Program-made: the position numbers and the translations under genes | Part shown: positions 56,479-64,000 of the stretch, in pieces | Numbering within the stretch: position 1 is the stretch's first letter | Layout of the letters: each line of letters opens with the position of its first letter | The notes under the pieces: generated by a model | Told to the model about the DNA's origin: nothing | The model's input: the letters and a program-made list of their open reading frames with translations, nothing else | Database searches by the model: none | DNA from: Candidatus Endomicrobiellum devescovinae | GTDB taxonomy: Bacteria > Elusimicrobiota > Endomicrobiia > Endomicrobiales > Endomicrobiaceae | NCBI GenBank assembly: GCA_031267795.1 | Contig: JAIRYK010000009.1 | Coordinates: forward strand, 1-64,000 | Length of the DNA stretch: 64,000 bases | Direction of reading: 5' to 3'

Positions 56479-57148
56479 AGAAAATAACGTCAAAAAAAAG
56501 TTAAGCGTTTCAATTAAAAAATATATGATAATGGGGTTGATAGTTATAATTCCATTATGGTTGATGTATTTTGTAATAGCGATACTTTTTAAATGGGTAA
56601 GCGGTTTTACTTTGCCCGTCATAAAATATTTTTTAGTTGACAACTATTGGATACAGATAGTGGGGAAAGTCTCAAGTTTTTGCTTGTCTTTGATAAGCAT
56701 AATAATTCTCGGATTTATTGCAAACAGAGCTTTTGGCAAGAAAACTTTAATTTCAATTGAAAAACTTATAGAAAAATTACCTATCTTTGGGACAGTTCAT
56801 TCTGCAGCAAAACAGTTTGTAAATTTTATATTCGGCAAAGACAGTAAAAAAAGTTTTAAACAAGTTGTTTTTGTTCCTTATCCTACAAAAGGTGTTTATT
56901 CTGTTGCTTTTTTAACAGGCGAACAAAAAGTTAATAACGAAAAACGCATTTGCGTATTTATGCCGACAACTCCAAATCCTACTACAGGTTTTTTGTTTTT
57001 AATGAAAGAGGAAGATATTATATATACCAATTATAGTGTTGAGCAGGCTTTCCAGTTTATTATTTCAGTAGGTGTAATAGAAATGGACAAGAATAGTAAA
57101 AAGATACAATTGAAGGAAGAAATACAAGAGATAAAGGACATAAAGTGA
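56468..57148 (+). CDS. DUF502 family membrane protein
   Basis: 226 residues. Two N-terminal TM helices (YMIMGLIVIIPLWLMYFVIAI and SSFCLSLISIIILGFIA), then a conserved soluble region KLPIFGTVHSAAKQFVNFIF, FVPYPTKGVYSVAFLTGE and FMPTTPNPTTGFLFLMKEED, which define DUF502. Function not established. Overlaps the mutase upstream and hisS downstream (TGATG), so it is translated as part of the same operon. Confidence 0.9.
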   Translation: MENEENNVKKKLSVSIKKYMIMGLIVIIPLWLMYFVIAILFKWVSGFTLPVIKYFLVDNYWIQIVGKVSSFCLSLISIIILGFIANRAFGKKTLISIEKLIEKLPIFGTVHSAAKQFVNFIFGKDSKKSFKQVVFVPYPTKGVYSVAFLTGEQKVNNEKRICVFMPTTPNPTTGFLFLMKEEDIIYTNYSVEQAFQFIISVGVIEMDKNSKKIQLKEEIQEIKDIK

Positions 57149-58392
57149 TGAATTATAAGGCTCCGCGAGGAACCCGCGATATTTTTGGGGAAACAGTATT
57201 AGGGCTAAACTTGTTGGAACAAAAAGCAAAAGAGATTTTTATAAGGCATGGGTTTGAAGAAGTCAGAACGCCGATATTTGAAGAGGCAGCTCTTTTTACA
57301 AGATCAATAGGGCAAACTACGGATATTGTTGAAAAAGAAATGTACGTTTTTGAAGATAGAAAGAAAAGAAAACTTGCTCTTCGTCCAGAGGGTACAGCTT
57401 CTCTTGCGAGAGCTTTTATTGAACATAGAATGGATATTTCAAGCCCTGCGTGTAAATTTTTTTATTCAGGCGAAATGTTTCGCTATGAGAGACCTCAAGC
57501 TGGTAGATATAGGCAGTTTAGACAAATAGGCGCTGAAATTTATGCAAGCTCTTCTCCCGCAGCTGATGCGGAAATTATAATTTTAGCCCAACAAGTTCTT
57601 TCTTCTTTGGGGATAGATAAAATAAATATTCATATAAATTCTTTGGGCTGTGAAAAATGCAGACCTCTTTTTAGAGAAGCTTTAGTTAAATATTTTAGCT
57701 CTGTTGAAGATTTGTGCGAAGACTGCTTAAGAAGACTTGAAAAGAATCCTTTAAGGCTTCTTGATTGTAAAATTGATTCTTGCAAGTTTACTGATGTTCC
57801 TGAGATGTCGGACTATCTTTGCAGTGATTGTAAAGATAATTTTTCTATAGTTCAGCTTTTGCTAAAAAAAGCAAATTGTAATTTTACGGTAAACGGTAAA
57901 TTAGTAAGAGGATTGGATTATTATACAAGAACCGTTTTTGAAGTCCGCTCAGATGCAGTAGGCTCACAAGATGCTCTTGCAGCTGGCGGTAGATACGATA
58001 ATCTTATTAAAGAAATCGGTGGTCAAAACACGCCTGCCGTAGGATTTGCTATTGGAGCTGAAAGAGCTTTGCTTGCGGCTCAAAGTGTCGGTTTTTTTGA
58101 GAATCTAAAAAGTCCTGAAAAAATCTTTGTGGCTATTGCCGATCAAGAACTGTTTAGTGAAGCATTTACTTTTGCTGTAAAGATAACAAGAGATGGAATT
58201 AATGGCAACAAAAATATATCTGTTTTTGGACCTATAAACGGCAAAAGTTTAACAAACCAACTTAAATTTGCCGATAAAATACAGACATCTAAAACGATAG
58301 TTTTTGCCAAAACAGAATTTGAAAATGGTAAAGTTTTGATAAAAAATATGAAGGATAAAACACAGAGTGAAATAGAACTAAATAAATTATAA
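57148..58392 (+). CDS. hisS: Histidyl-tRNA synthetase
   Basis: 414 residues from ATG 57148, whose first base is the last of the preceding stop. Class II synthetase: KAPRGTRDIFG, motif 2 region YSGEMFRYERPQAGRYRQFRQIGAE, the histidine-specific RGLDYYTRTVFEV (HisA) and LAAGGRYDNLIKEIGG, and a C-terminal anticodon-binding domain. A four-cysteine patch CEDCLRRLEKN with LDCKID and CSDCK (about 190-235) is seen in many bacterial HisRS. Confidence 0.97.
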   Translation: MNYKAPRGTRDIFGETVLGLNLLEQKAKEIFIRHGFEEVRTPIFEEAALFTRSIGQTTDIVEKEMYVFEDRKKRKLALRPEGTASLARAFIEHRMDISSPACKFFYSGEMFRYERPQAGRYRQFRQIGAEIYASSSPAADAEIIILAQQVLSSLGIDKINIHINSLGCEKCRPLFREALVKYFSSVEDLCEDCLRRLEKNPLRLLDCKIDSCKFTDVPEMSDYLCSDCKDNFSIVQLLLKKANCNFTVNGKLVRGLDYYTRTVFEVRSDAVGSQDALAAGGRYDNLIKEIGGQNTPAVGFAIGAERALLAAQSVGFFENLKSPEKIFVAIADQELFSEAFTFAVKITRDGINGNKNISVFGPINGKSLTNQLKFADKIQTSKTIVFAKTEFENGKVLIKNMKDKTQSEIELNKL

Positions 58393-58452
58393 GATCTCTT
58401 TTCTGCCTGCTTATGCCAAAAGATATAATTGATTAAATTTTTGGAGGGTACT

Positions 58453-59655
58453 ATGAAAACGCAAAGCAAAAGTACACAGGCAATTCACGCTGGATTTTTG
58501 CGCGACCAATACGGCTCTGTAACAGCTCCAATTTATCGTGCTAGCACATTTGAAGTTGAAAGCATAGATGATTTAACAAAACGGGCAGAAAAAATAATGT
58601 CAGGTATGTCAGGCAGTGGAGATGGATATTTTCTTTATACTCGTCTTGGTAACCCTACTAACTCTACACTTGAAAATAGAATTGCCTCTTTAGAATCTGC
58701 AACAGATTATGTGGTAACTGCAAGTGGACTTGGAGCTATTTCCACCGCTATGTGGACATTTCTAAAAGCCGGCGACCATCTTTTGGCTGATACTGCGCTC
58801 TACGGCGATACGCACGGATTAATGCTTGATATTTTAACTAAATTTGGGGTTACTGTAGATTTCATTGATTTTAATAATTTTGACTTATTACGTAATTCTT
58901 TAAAGCCAAACACAGCGATGGTCTATTTTGAATCCCCTTGCAATCCAACATTAAAAATTACCAATATAGCGCACAAACATAACCCTGAAATAAAAGTTGT
59001 TGTTGATAACACATTTGCAACTCCATATTTACAAAACCCTTTAAAGTTAGGTGCAAATATAGTAGTGCATTCGCTTACTAAATATATAGGCGGTCACAGC
59101 GACGCTCTAGGCGGTGCAATTTGCACAGCAGATAAAAAAGATGCAATAAAAATACGTCTTGAAGGTATTGAAAAGTGTACAGGAGCTGTTATGTCTCCTG
59201 ACAATGCTTTTTTATTTTTACGTGGCATAACAACATTGCCTGTTAGAATGATGGCTCATTGCGCTAATGCTGCTAAAATTGCTGAATACTTATCTACTTC
59301 CAAATATGTCAAAGTTGTTCATTATCCTGGACTCAAATCCCACCCCGGCTACGAAATAGCAAAAAAACAAATGTCACTTTTTGGCGGCATGATTTCTTTT
59401 GAGTTGAATTTTAATTTTGAGGAAACTAAAAAATTTGTAAACAGTTTAAAGCTAATAAAGTTAGCAGTTAGTCTTGGCGGAGTTGAAAGTTTACTTGAAC
59501 ATCCAGCATCTATGACGCATGCTCATTTTACACCTGAAGAATTAAAGGCAGCCGATATAACACCAAGCCAAGTGCGTATTTCCGTAGGCATTGAAGATGT
59601 TAACGACATAATAGCTGATTTAGAACAGGCTTTTTCAAGCACTTCAAATAAATAG
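58453..59655 (+). CDS. Cys/Met-metabolism PLP enzyme (cystathionine/methionine gamma-lyase type)
   Basis: 400 residues from ATG 58453, with GGAGG at ideal spacing. Fold-type I PLP enzyme; the Schiff-base lysine is in VVHSLTKYIGGHSDALGG. Also TRLGNPTNSTLENRIASLE, YFESPCNPTLKI and the C-terminal SLGGVESLLEHPASMTH. The loop that holds the catalytic cysteine in classical methionine gamma-lyases reads ALYGDTHG here, without cysteine, so cystathionine lyase/synthase or a homocysteine-forming role is at least as likely. 16 bases before the M20 gene; probably co-transcribed. Confidence 0.9.
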   Translation: MKTQSKSTQAIHAGFLRDQYGSVTAPIYRASTFEVESIDDLTKRAEKIMSGMSGSGDGYFLYTRLGNPTNSTLENRIASLESATDYVVTASGLGAISTAMWTFLKAGDHLLADTALYGDTHGLMLDILTKFGVTVDFIDFNNFDLLRNSLKPNTAMVYFESPCNPTLKITNIAHKHNPEIKVVVDNTFATPYLQNPLKLGANIVVHSLTKYIGGHSDALGGAICTADKKDAIKIRLEGIEKCTGAVMSPDNAFLFLRGITTLPVRMMAHCANAAKIAEYLSTSKYVKVVHYPGLKSHPGYEIAKKQMSLFGGMISFELNFNFEETKKFVNSLKLIKLAVSLGGVESLLEHPASMTHAHFTPEELKAADITPSQVRISVGIEDVNDIIADLEQAFSSTSNK

Positions 59656-59670
59656 CAAAAGGGGATATCT

Positions 59671-60798
59671 ATGTTGGACTTGATAAAAATCCGCCGTGAT
59701 TTACATCAAATCCCAGAAACTGGCTGGCAAGAAAAAGAAACGAGCGAATATCTAAATAATACGATTACAGGTTTACTAAAGGGACGTAAAGATATTGAAG
59801 TTAATCGCTATAAAACTGGTTTTGTAGTATATATTCCCGGAACAGAAGGTAAAAAAACTATTGGTTGGCGTACAGATATAGACGGCTTGCCAACAAATGA
59901 AGAGACTGGTTTGCCTTTTGCATCCAAGCACAAAGGTACTATGCACGCCTGCGGGCATGATATTCACATGACGGTTGCTCTTGGGTTGCTTGAATATATT
60001 TTACAGTACAAGCAAAAGAACAATATTTTAATACTGTTCCAACCTGCTGAAGAAGGACCAGGCGGTGCAAGAGAAATGTATGACAACGTTATAGAGCCGA
60101 AATATAAAGTAAATAAATTTTATGCAATGCACGATTCTCCTGAGTGGGATCCGGGCATAGTTACAACAAAAGTTGGAGAATTGTTTGCAGGGCTAGCTGC
60201 TGTAAAAGTGGACTTTATAGGCATTCCAGGTCATGGAGCTATGCCGCATATGACTCGCGATCCGCTTATAGCAGCGGCAAGCTTTCTTCTGCAAGTTCAA
60301 ACGCTTATATCTCGTAACTTAAATCCGCTAGAAGCCGAAGTTTTAACTTTTGGTACAATAAATGGAGGTACCGCTTCTAATTCTGTTGCTAAATCCTGCG
60401 AGCTAAATGGCACTTTACGTATTGGTAGTAAAGAATCCTTGGAATTTTCTAAAAAAAGAATCCTTGATATTGCACAAGGCGTTGCAAAAGCTATAGACGT
60501 CAAGGTCAATGTTGACATATATGACGCTTATTACCCTGTTATAAATAATCCCGAAATAACAAATAAATTTATGAGCTGGATGAAAACTAGAACTGATTTT
60601 AAGTTTGAAGAAGCTCCTATAACTATGACTTCGGAAGATTTTGGATATATCCTAAGTAAGGTTCCTGGAACGATGTTTTGGCTTGGAGTTGGCGGTAAAG
60701 AAAAAGGTATTTCTCTCCACAGCAGCAAGTTCTCTCCTGACGAAAGCGTTATAGTCCCTGCGGTTAAATTAGTAGGGGAATATATAAGCAGCTTATAA
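59671..60798 (+). CDS. M20-family amidohydrolase (N-acyl-amino-acid/N-acetyl-diaminopimelate type)
   Basis: 375 residues. Zinc/manganese aminoacylase of the M20D group: RRDLHQIPETGWQEKET at the start, GWRTDIDGLPTNEETGLPF, the metal motif MHACGHDIHMTVALG, general-base glutamates in QPAEEGPGGA, and GHGAMPHMTRDP in the lid domain. Such enzymes remove N-acyl groups from amino acids; acetyl-diaminopimelate deacetylase is a known member. Substrate cannot be chosen from sequence. ATG follows AAAGGGGATATCT. Confidence 0.9.
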   Translation: MLDLIKIRRDLHQIPETGWQEKETSEYLNNTITGLLKGRKDIEVNRYKTGFVVYIPGTEGKKTIGWRTDIDGLPTNEETGLPFASKHKGTMHACGHDIHMTVALGLLEYILQYKQKNNILILFQPAEEGPGGAREMYDNVIEPKYKVNKFYAMHDSPEWDPGIVTTKVGELFAGLAAVKVDFIGIPGHGAMPHMTRDPLIAAASFLLQVQTLISRNLNPLEAEVLTFGTINGGTASNSVAKSCELNGTLRIGSKESLEFSKKRILDIAQGVAKAIDVKVNVDIYDAYYPVINNPEITNKFMSWMKTRTDFKFEEAPITMTSEDFGYILSKVPGTMFWLGVGGKEKGISLHSSKFSPDESVIVPAVKLVGEYISSL

Positions 60799-60828
60799 AA
60801 TCTTAGGTGGATTATTTAAAAATTTTAA

Positions 60829-61125
60829 TCACCATCCATGAGAACAAGGTATGCAAGAAAATACACAAAAACTTAACGAGATGCCAGTCGCTAGTGCAGT
60901 GAAAGCTACAATTATAGTAGTTTTAAGCGAGAAGCTTACTCCATTATCTTGACTTGCAACGTCTTTTAAACAATTGTTAAAAGTGTCGTCACATGCGGTG
61001 TAGTTAATATATGGAATATTTGAACAAATTTTGTAATATCTATCACAATCTTCTCTTGTGACGGTATGCCCTAAAACAGTGATGCTGAAGCATAATGCAA
61101 TTGTTAAAATAATCAGCCTTTTCAT
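60829..61125 (-). CDS. Small exported protein with two CX6C pairs and a C-terminal helix
   Basis: 98 residues from ATG 61125, chosen because GAGGGG precedes it and a Sec signal peptide follows (MKRLIILTIALCFSITVLGH). The mature part has CDRYYKIC and CDDTFNNC, each C-x6-C, suggesting a paired-cysteine helical hairpin (CHCH-like in spacing only). A long hydrophobic segment (TTIIVAFTALATGISLSFCVF) then ends in CIPCSHGW. No family recognised. Confidence 0.7.
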   Translation of the reverse strand: MKRLIILTIALCFSITVLGHTVTREDCDRYYKICSNIPYINYTACDDTFNNCLKDVASQDNGVSFSLKTTIIVAFTALATGISLSFCVFSCIPCSHGW

Positions 61126-61223
61126 GATTTCCCCTCTATCCCATAGTTTTGTGGGATACAAAATAAAATAACAATATCTACGATAAACTACATTTTTATA
61201 TAAAATCGTGATATGTCTGATTA

Positions 61224-61278
61224 CTAAATAAATACAGAGACTATATGCTTATTCTTATAGTTCTCTGTATTTATTTAG
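61224..61278 (-). terminator. Terminator of the outer-membrane protein gene
   Basis: Perfect 16-bp inverted repeat CTAAATAAATACAGAG / CTCTGTATTTATTTAG, 22 bases past the stop of the 61300-61857 gene. Confidence 0.7.
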
Positions 61279-61299
61279 TACCTTTTAAATCAATTAATC

Positions 61300-61857
61300 C
61301 TATTCAAACTTGAATCCTGCATAAAGAGTTATTGTTGAATAATCTGGCTTTGAAGAAGCGCTGTCATTGTTGCCGAAAGTATGCTTTGCATAAACAGCTT
61401 CTAAAACAAAATAATCTACATCTATACCTAACCCTAAAGACAAATAAAGTCCGCCTGTTGCTGAGTCAAATAAATCTTTTCCCATCGGGGCGCTATACCC
61501 AACTCTTCCTGATAAAAAGGCATAAGTGTCATCAAGACCATGTAAAGGCGTACGTGCCTTAGCGCCAACATAGATCGGCAGGCACGACATACTCCCTTTT
61601 AACTCTTTCTTTTTTATTTCTCTTGGCAAATCTATTGTTGTTCCTAATCCAAGTGCAATAACATTGCCCAAATACTTGAAAAACTCAATACCGCCTGACA
61701 GACCTGCATTCATATTCTCAGTTTTTCCATTTACTGAAATTTCGCTCTGAGGTTGAAACCCAAGTTTAACGATAAGCTCTCTATCGTTGTTTGGCTTTGC
61801 TGACGCAAGAGTTGCCATTGTAAAAATTGAAATTAAAAAAGCTATAAATTTGTTCAT
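61300..61857 (-). CDS. Predicted outer-membrane beta-barrel protein
   Basis: 185 residues. Signal peptide MNKFIAFLISIFTMATLASA, then alternating amphipathic beta-strands (MNAGLSGGIEFFKYLGNVIA, GGLYLSLGLGIDVDYFVLEA) and a C-terminal strand ITLYAGFKFE with aromatic residues near the end, in the style of 8-strand OmpA/OmpW-like barrels, although the final residue is glutamate rather than phenylalanine. AAGGAG precedes the ATG. Its presence supports a two-membrane envelope. No specific family. Confidence 0.75.
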   Translation of the reverse strand: MNKFIAFLISIFTMATLASAKPNNDRELIVKLGFQPQSEISVNGKTENMNAGLSGGIEFFKYLGNVIALGLGTTIDLPREIKKKELKGSMSCLPIYVGAKARTPLHGLDDTYAFLSGRVGYSAPMGKDLFDSATGGLYLSLGLGIDVDYFVLEAVYAKHTFGNNDSASSKPDYSTITLYAGFKFE

Positions 61858-61900
61858 TTTTACTCCTTTTGTTTCGTCTGAAAACTCAAAACTATTAAGT

Positions 61901-61930
61901 TTGTAAATACAAACGTTTATTGTGTATAAT
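61901..61930 (+). promoter_or_regulatory. Promoter of comM
   Basis: -35 TTGTAA (61901-61906), 18-base spacer, -10 TATAAT (61925-61930), in the gap between the divergent barrel gene and comM. Confidence 0.55.
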
Positions 61931-61978
61931 AACTATGTTTATACTACAACAAAACGAAAAAAAATAAAAGAGGCTTCT

Positions 61979-63496
61979 GTGCTTTCTCTTATTTACTCGT
62001 CAGCGATTAATGGCATAGACGCCAATATTGTGGAAGTTGAAACGTACATTTCTTCAGGCATGCCTGTATTTTCAATTGTTGGTCTTGCAGATATTGCCGT
62101 CAAAGAATCCCGCGACAGAGTGGCGGCGGCTCTTAAAAATTCAGGTTTTGATTTCCCATCAAAAAAGATAACGGTAAATTTGGCTCCTGCAGATATAAAA
62201 AAAGAAGGCGGGATTTTTGATTTGTCCATAGCTCTTGGTATAATTGCGGCAAACGGCAAAATAAAAAGGGATAATTTAAAAAACTTTTGTGCTGTAGGCG
62301 AGTTGTCTTTGGACGGCAAAATAAGAAAGGTCAAAGGCGTTCTTCCTATTTCTTTGGCATTAAATAAAAATCAAATAAAAAATTTTATTGTTCCTTTTGC
62401 AAACAGGCAAGAAGCCGCTGTGGCTGGTGCTATAAACGTTTTCCCATTCAAAACTCTTACGGAAGTCGTTAAATTTATTAATGGGGAGATTGCTTGCAAA
62501 AAGTACATATATAATGACAAAGGCTTGAATTTTTTAGAAGAATGTGAGTACGATTTTGCAGATGTTAAGGGACAGAAAAATGCAAAAAGAGCTTCAGAAA
62601 TTGCCGCTGCAGGCGGTCATAATATGCTTATGTCAGGTCCTCCGGGATCTGGTAAAACCATGATAGCAAAACGCATTCCAAGCATACTCCCTCCTATGAC
62701 TTTTGATGAAGCTGTTGAGACTACAAAAATATGGTCTGCAGTAGGACATGCTTTTAACGGTGGATTGATAAGAAACAGGGCTTTTAGAAGTCCGCACCAT
62801 ACTTCTTCAGCTGCGGCATTAGCAGGCGGAGGAGTTTATCCGAAACCGGGAGAGGTTAGCTTATCTCATAACGGGGTTTTGTTTTTAGACGAATTTGTAG
62901 AATTTAGAAGAGATGCATTGGAAGTATTGCGCCAACCTTTAGAAGATAAAGTGATAACTGTTTCCAGAGCAAGGAGTAGTTTTACATTTCCGGCATCGTT
63001 TATGCTTGTAGCGGCGATGAATCCATGTCCGTGCGGAAATTTAGGACACAGAGAAAAAGAATGTACTTGCAGTCCGAATCAGATAAGAAAATATCAGAAC
63101 AAAGTTTCTGGTCCATTAATGGACAGAATAGATATTCATATTGAAGTTCCAGCTTTAAAATTTTCTGAATTATCAAGTTTAGCTTCTGATTCAGAAACTT
63201 CTTCAAGTATAAGAACCCGTGTAATTAAAGCAAGAGAAATACAAAGCTTAAGATTTGCAAACACAAGAATACACTGTAATGCTCAAATGCAGTCAAAAGA
63301 AGTAAAAAAGTATTGCATTTTAGACGATAAGGCGTATGAGATATTAAAATCTGCAATTGATAAACTAAACTTTTCAGCAAGGTCTTACGATAAAATTCTA
63401 AAAGTTTCAAGAACAATTGCTGATTTAGACGCAGTGGAGTTAATTAAGGCAAACCATGTGGCGGAAGCAATACGTTATAGATTTATTGACAGATAA
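61979..63496 (+). CDS. comM: YifB/ComM-family Mg-chelatase-like AAA+ ATPase
   Basis: 505 residues from GTG 61979, which has AGAGG upstream and gives the family N-terminus LSLIYSSAINGIDANIVEVE; the longer in-frame ATG lead is not homologous. Lon-protease-like N-domain (FDLSIALGIIAANG), Walker A SGPPGSGKTMIAKRIPSILP, Walker B VLFLDEFVEF, and the zinc-like CPCGNLGHREKECTC. ComM is a hexameric branch-migration helicase used to integrate DNA during natural transformation; YifB homologues without competence also occur. Relevant to recombination seen in the permease array. Confidence 0.93.
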   Translation: MLSLIYSSAINGIDANIVEVETYISSGMPVFSIVGLADIAVKESRDRVAAALKNSGFDFPSKKITVNLAPADIKKEGGIFDLSIALGIIAANGKIKRDNLKNFCAVGELSLDGKIRKVKGVLPISLALNKNQIKNFIVPFANRQEAAVAGAINVFPFKTLTEVVKFINGEIACKKYIYNDKGLNFLEECEYDFADVKGQKNAKRASEIAAAGGHNMLMSGPPGSGKTMIAKRIPSILPPMTFDEAVETTKIWSAVGHAFNGGLIRNRAFRSPHHTSSAAALAGGGVYPKPGEVSLSHNGVLFLDEFVEFRRDALEVLRQPLEDKVITVSRARSSFTFPASFMLVAAMNPCPCGNLGHREKECTCSPNQIRKYQNKVSGPLMDRIDIHIEVPALKFSELSSLASDSETSSSIRTRVIKAREIQSLRFANTRIHCNAQMQSKEVKKYCILDDKAYEILKSAIDKLNFSARSYDKILKVSRTIADLDAVELIKANHVAEAIRYRFIDR

Positions 63497-63575
63497 TAAA
63501 AATATGAGATGATAAATCAGTTTTTTCTAAACCTGACAGATTAATATCTATTTTACTTAATGCGAAGGAGTGTTT

Positions 63576-64000
63576 ATGCCTACAGAGAGATTAGTTAAAT
63601 GGAGCAAAGAAGCGAAGGAATTTTTTGAAAAGGCAAAAGATAATAGTGTAGTTTTAGATTTGGTTATATCGTATGGATGTGCAAGCCAAACTGGAGAAGG
63701 GTTTGAAGAACTAGTAAATACAATAAATAGTGAAAGCATCAAAAGAAAAGTAAAAAAGGTTATTATAACAGATACATCTTATCTTTATAGACACGATATT
63801 GCAGAATTTGCAAAATATGCAGACCTAACTATTCCAACCATATGGTATTTAGTTAATAAAAAATCGATTGAGAAATTGATGGTGCCAATAGAATTAAAGT
63901 CATGGTCAAATGAAGTAAAGACAGATACATTTAAAAAATGGTTTGACAAAATACTGGTTGATTATAAAGAGCAAACAAACTTTAGAGATATTGTGAATAT
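63576..64000 (+). CDS. Partial protein, possible tRNA-dependent cyclodipeptide synthase (runs off window)
   Basis: ATG 63576 follows AAGGAG. 141 codons are visible with no stop before the window end. The order of motifs resembles the cyclodipeptide-synthase N-terminal half: LDLVISYGCASQTGEGFEEL, where VISxG holds the position of the catalytic serine, then a helix and VKKVIITDTSYLYRHDI, like the DxLxRH strand-turn of that family. The region carrying the remaining catalytic residues is beyond the edge, so this is a tentative call. Alternative: an unknown Rossmann-like protein. It starts 80 bases after comM. Confidence 0.4.
   Translation, partial: MPTERLVKWSKEAKEFFEKAKDNSVVLDLVISYGCASQTGEGFEELVNTINSESIKRKVKKVIITDTSYLYRHDIAEFAKYADLTIPTIWYLVNKKSIEKLMVPIELKSWSNEVKTDTFKKWFDKILVDYKEQTNFRDIVN

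Noticed and set aside
58453-59655. Firm call as methionine gamma-lyase
   Set aside because: The active-site cysteine loop typical of that enzyme reads YGDTHG here, so only the broader family is claimed.

Overview
The window is AT-rich, bacterial and gene-dense. It contains a chromosome-origin neighbourhood, a large surface-glycan locus and several patches of decaying or frameshifted genes. Small size of intergenic spaces, strong GGAGG ribosome sites, an outer-membrane-type barrel protein and glycan genes indicate a Gram-negative-type (diderm) host. My best guess is Elusimicrobiota, class Endomicrobiia (gut/protist symbionts), from overall protein character and gene order; this is an inference at moderate confidence only and no marker rRNA is present.

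Layout. 1-6604: five tandem, same-strand APC-family amino-acid permease paralogues, the third frameshifted. 6605-8450: an intergenic stretch with a dispersed ~90-bp repeat, a small secreted protein and a broken guanylate-kinase-like gene behind a signal-peptide leader. 8451-19040, minus strand: the replication-origin block gyrA, a broken zinc-ribbon gene, fic, gyrB, dciA (DUF721), dnaN, a probable origin spacer, dnaA, rsmA. 19207-24272, minus strand: small secreted protein, mnmE, a membrane protein, an FmdB-type zinc ribbon, a DEAD-box helicase and a DUF116 protein.

24556-40739, plus strand: a 15-gene surface-glycan operon. It has glycosyltransferases (GT8, GT2 x2, GtrB-like), a pyruvyltransferase-like protein, a GtrII-like membrane transferase, the CDP-3,6-dideoxyhexose genes rfbF/rfbG/rfbH, then an unusual trio: an acylating acetaldehyde dehydrogenase homologue, a 4-hydroxy-2-oxovalerate-aldolase homologue and a thiamine-diphosphate lyase/synthase, followed by two sugar dehydratase/reductase genes. 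I propose that the trio builds and attaches a carbon branch to the CDP-4-keto-dideoxysugar. rfbG carries a G10 tract and the first of the last two genes a C9 tract, both striking in such AT-rich DNA and placed like phase-variation switches. A third C9 tract and the second copy of the dispersed repeat lie just downstream, followed by a frameshifted capsule-type transferase/HtrL fusion (40934-42732).

42908-46991, minus strand: a thiazole/thiamine operon thiG-thiH-thiE-thiS-thiF under a complete TPP riboswitch with its own attenuator and a clear promoter. 47313-58392, plus strand: MltD-like lytic transglycosylase, ABC-2 permease, tRNA-Ala(CGC), two small secreted genes on the other strand, a GDP-mannose-pyrophosphorylase/phosphomannomutase fusion with two mutually compensating frameshifts, an intact phosphohexomutase, a DUF502 protein and hisS. 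58453-64000: a Cys/Met-metabolism PLP enzyme, an M20 amidohydrolase, two exported proteins, comM, and at the right edge the start of a gene that may encode a tRNA-dependent cyclodipeptide synthase.

Recurring themes are (i) single-base frameshifts, several in homopolymers, in at least five loci, which mean either genome decay or assembly error; (ii) small exported proteins of no recognised family sitting alone between core operons; (iii) sugar-nucleotide supply (52423-56478) that is physically apart from the glycan locus that would consume it.
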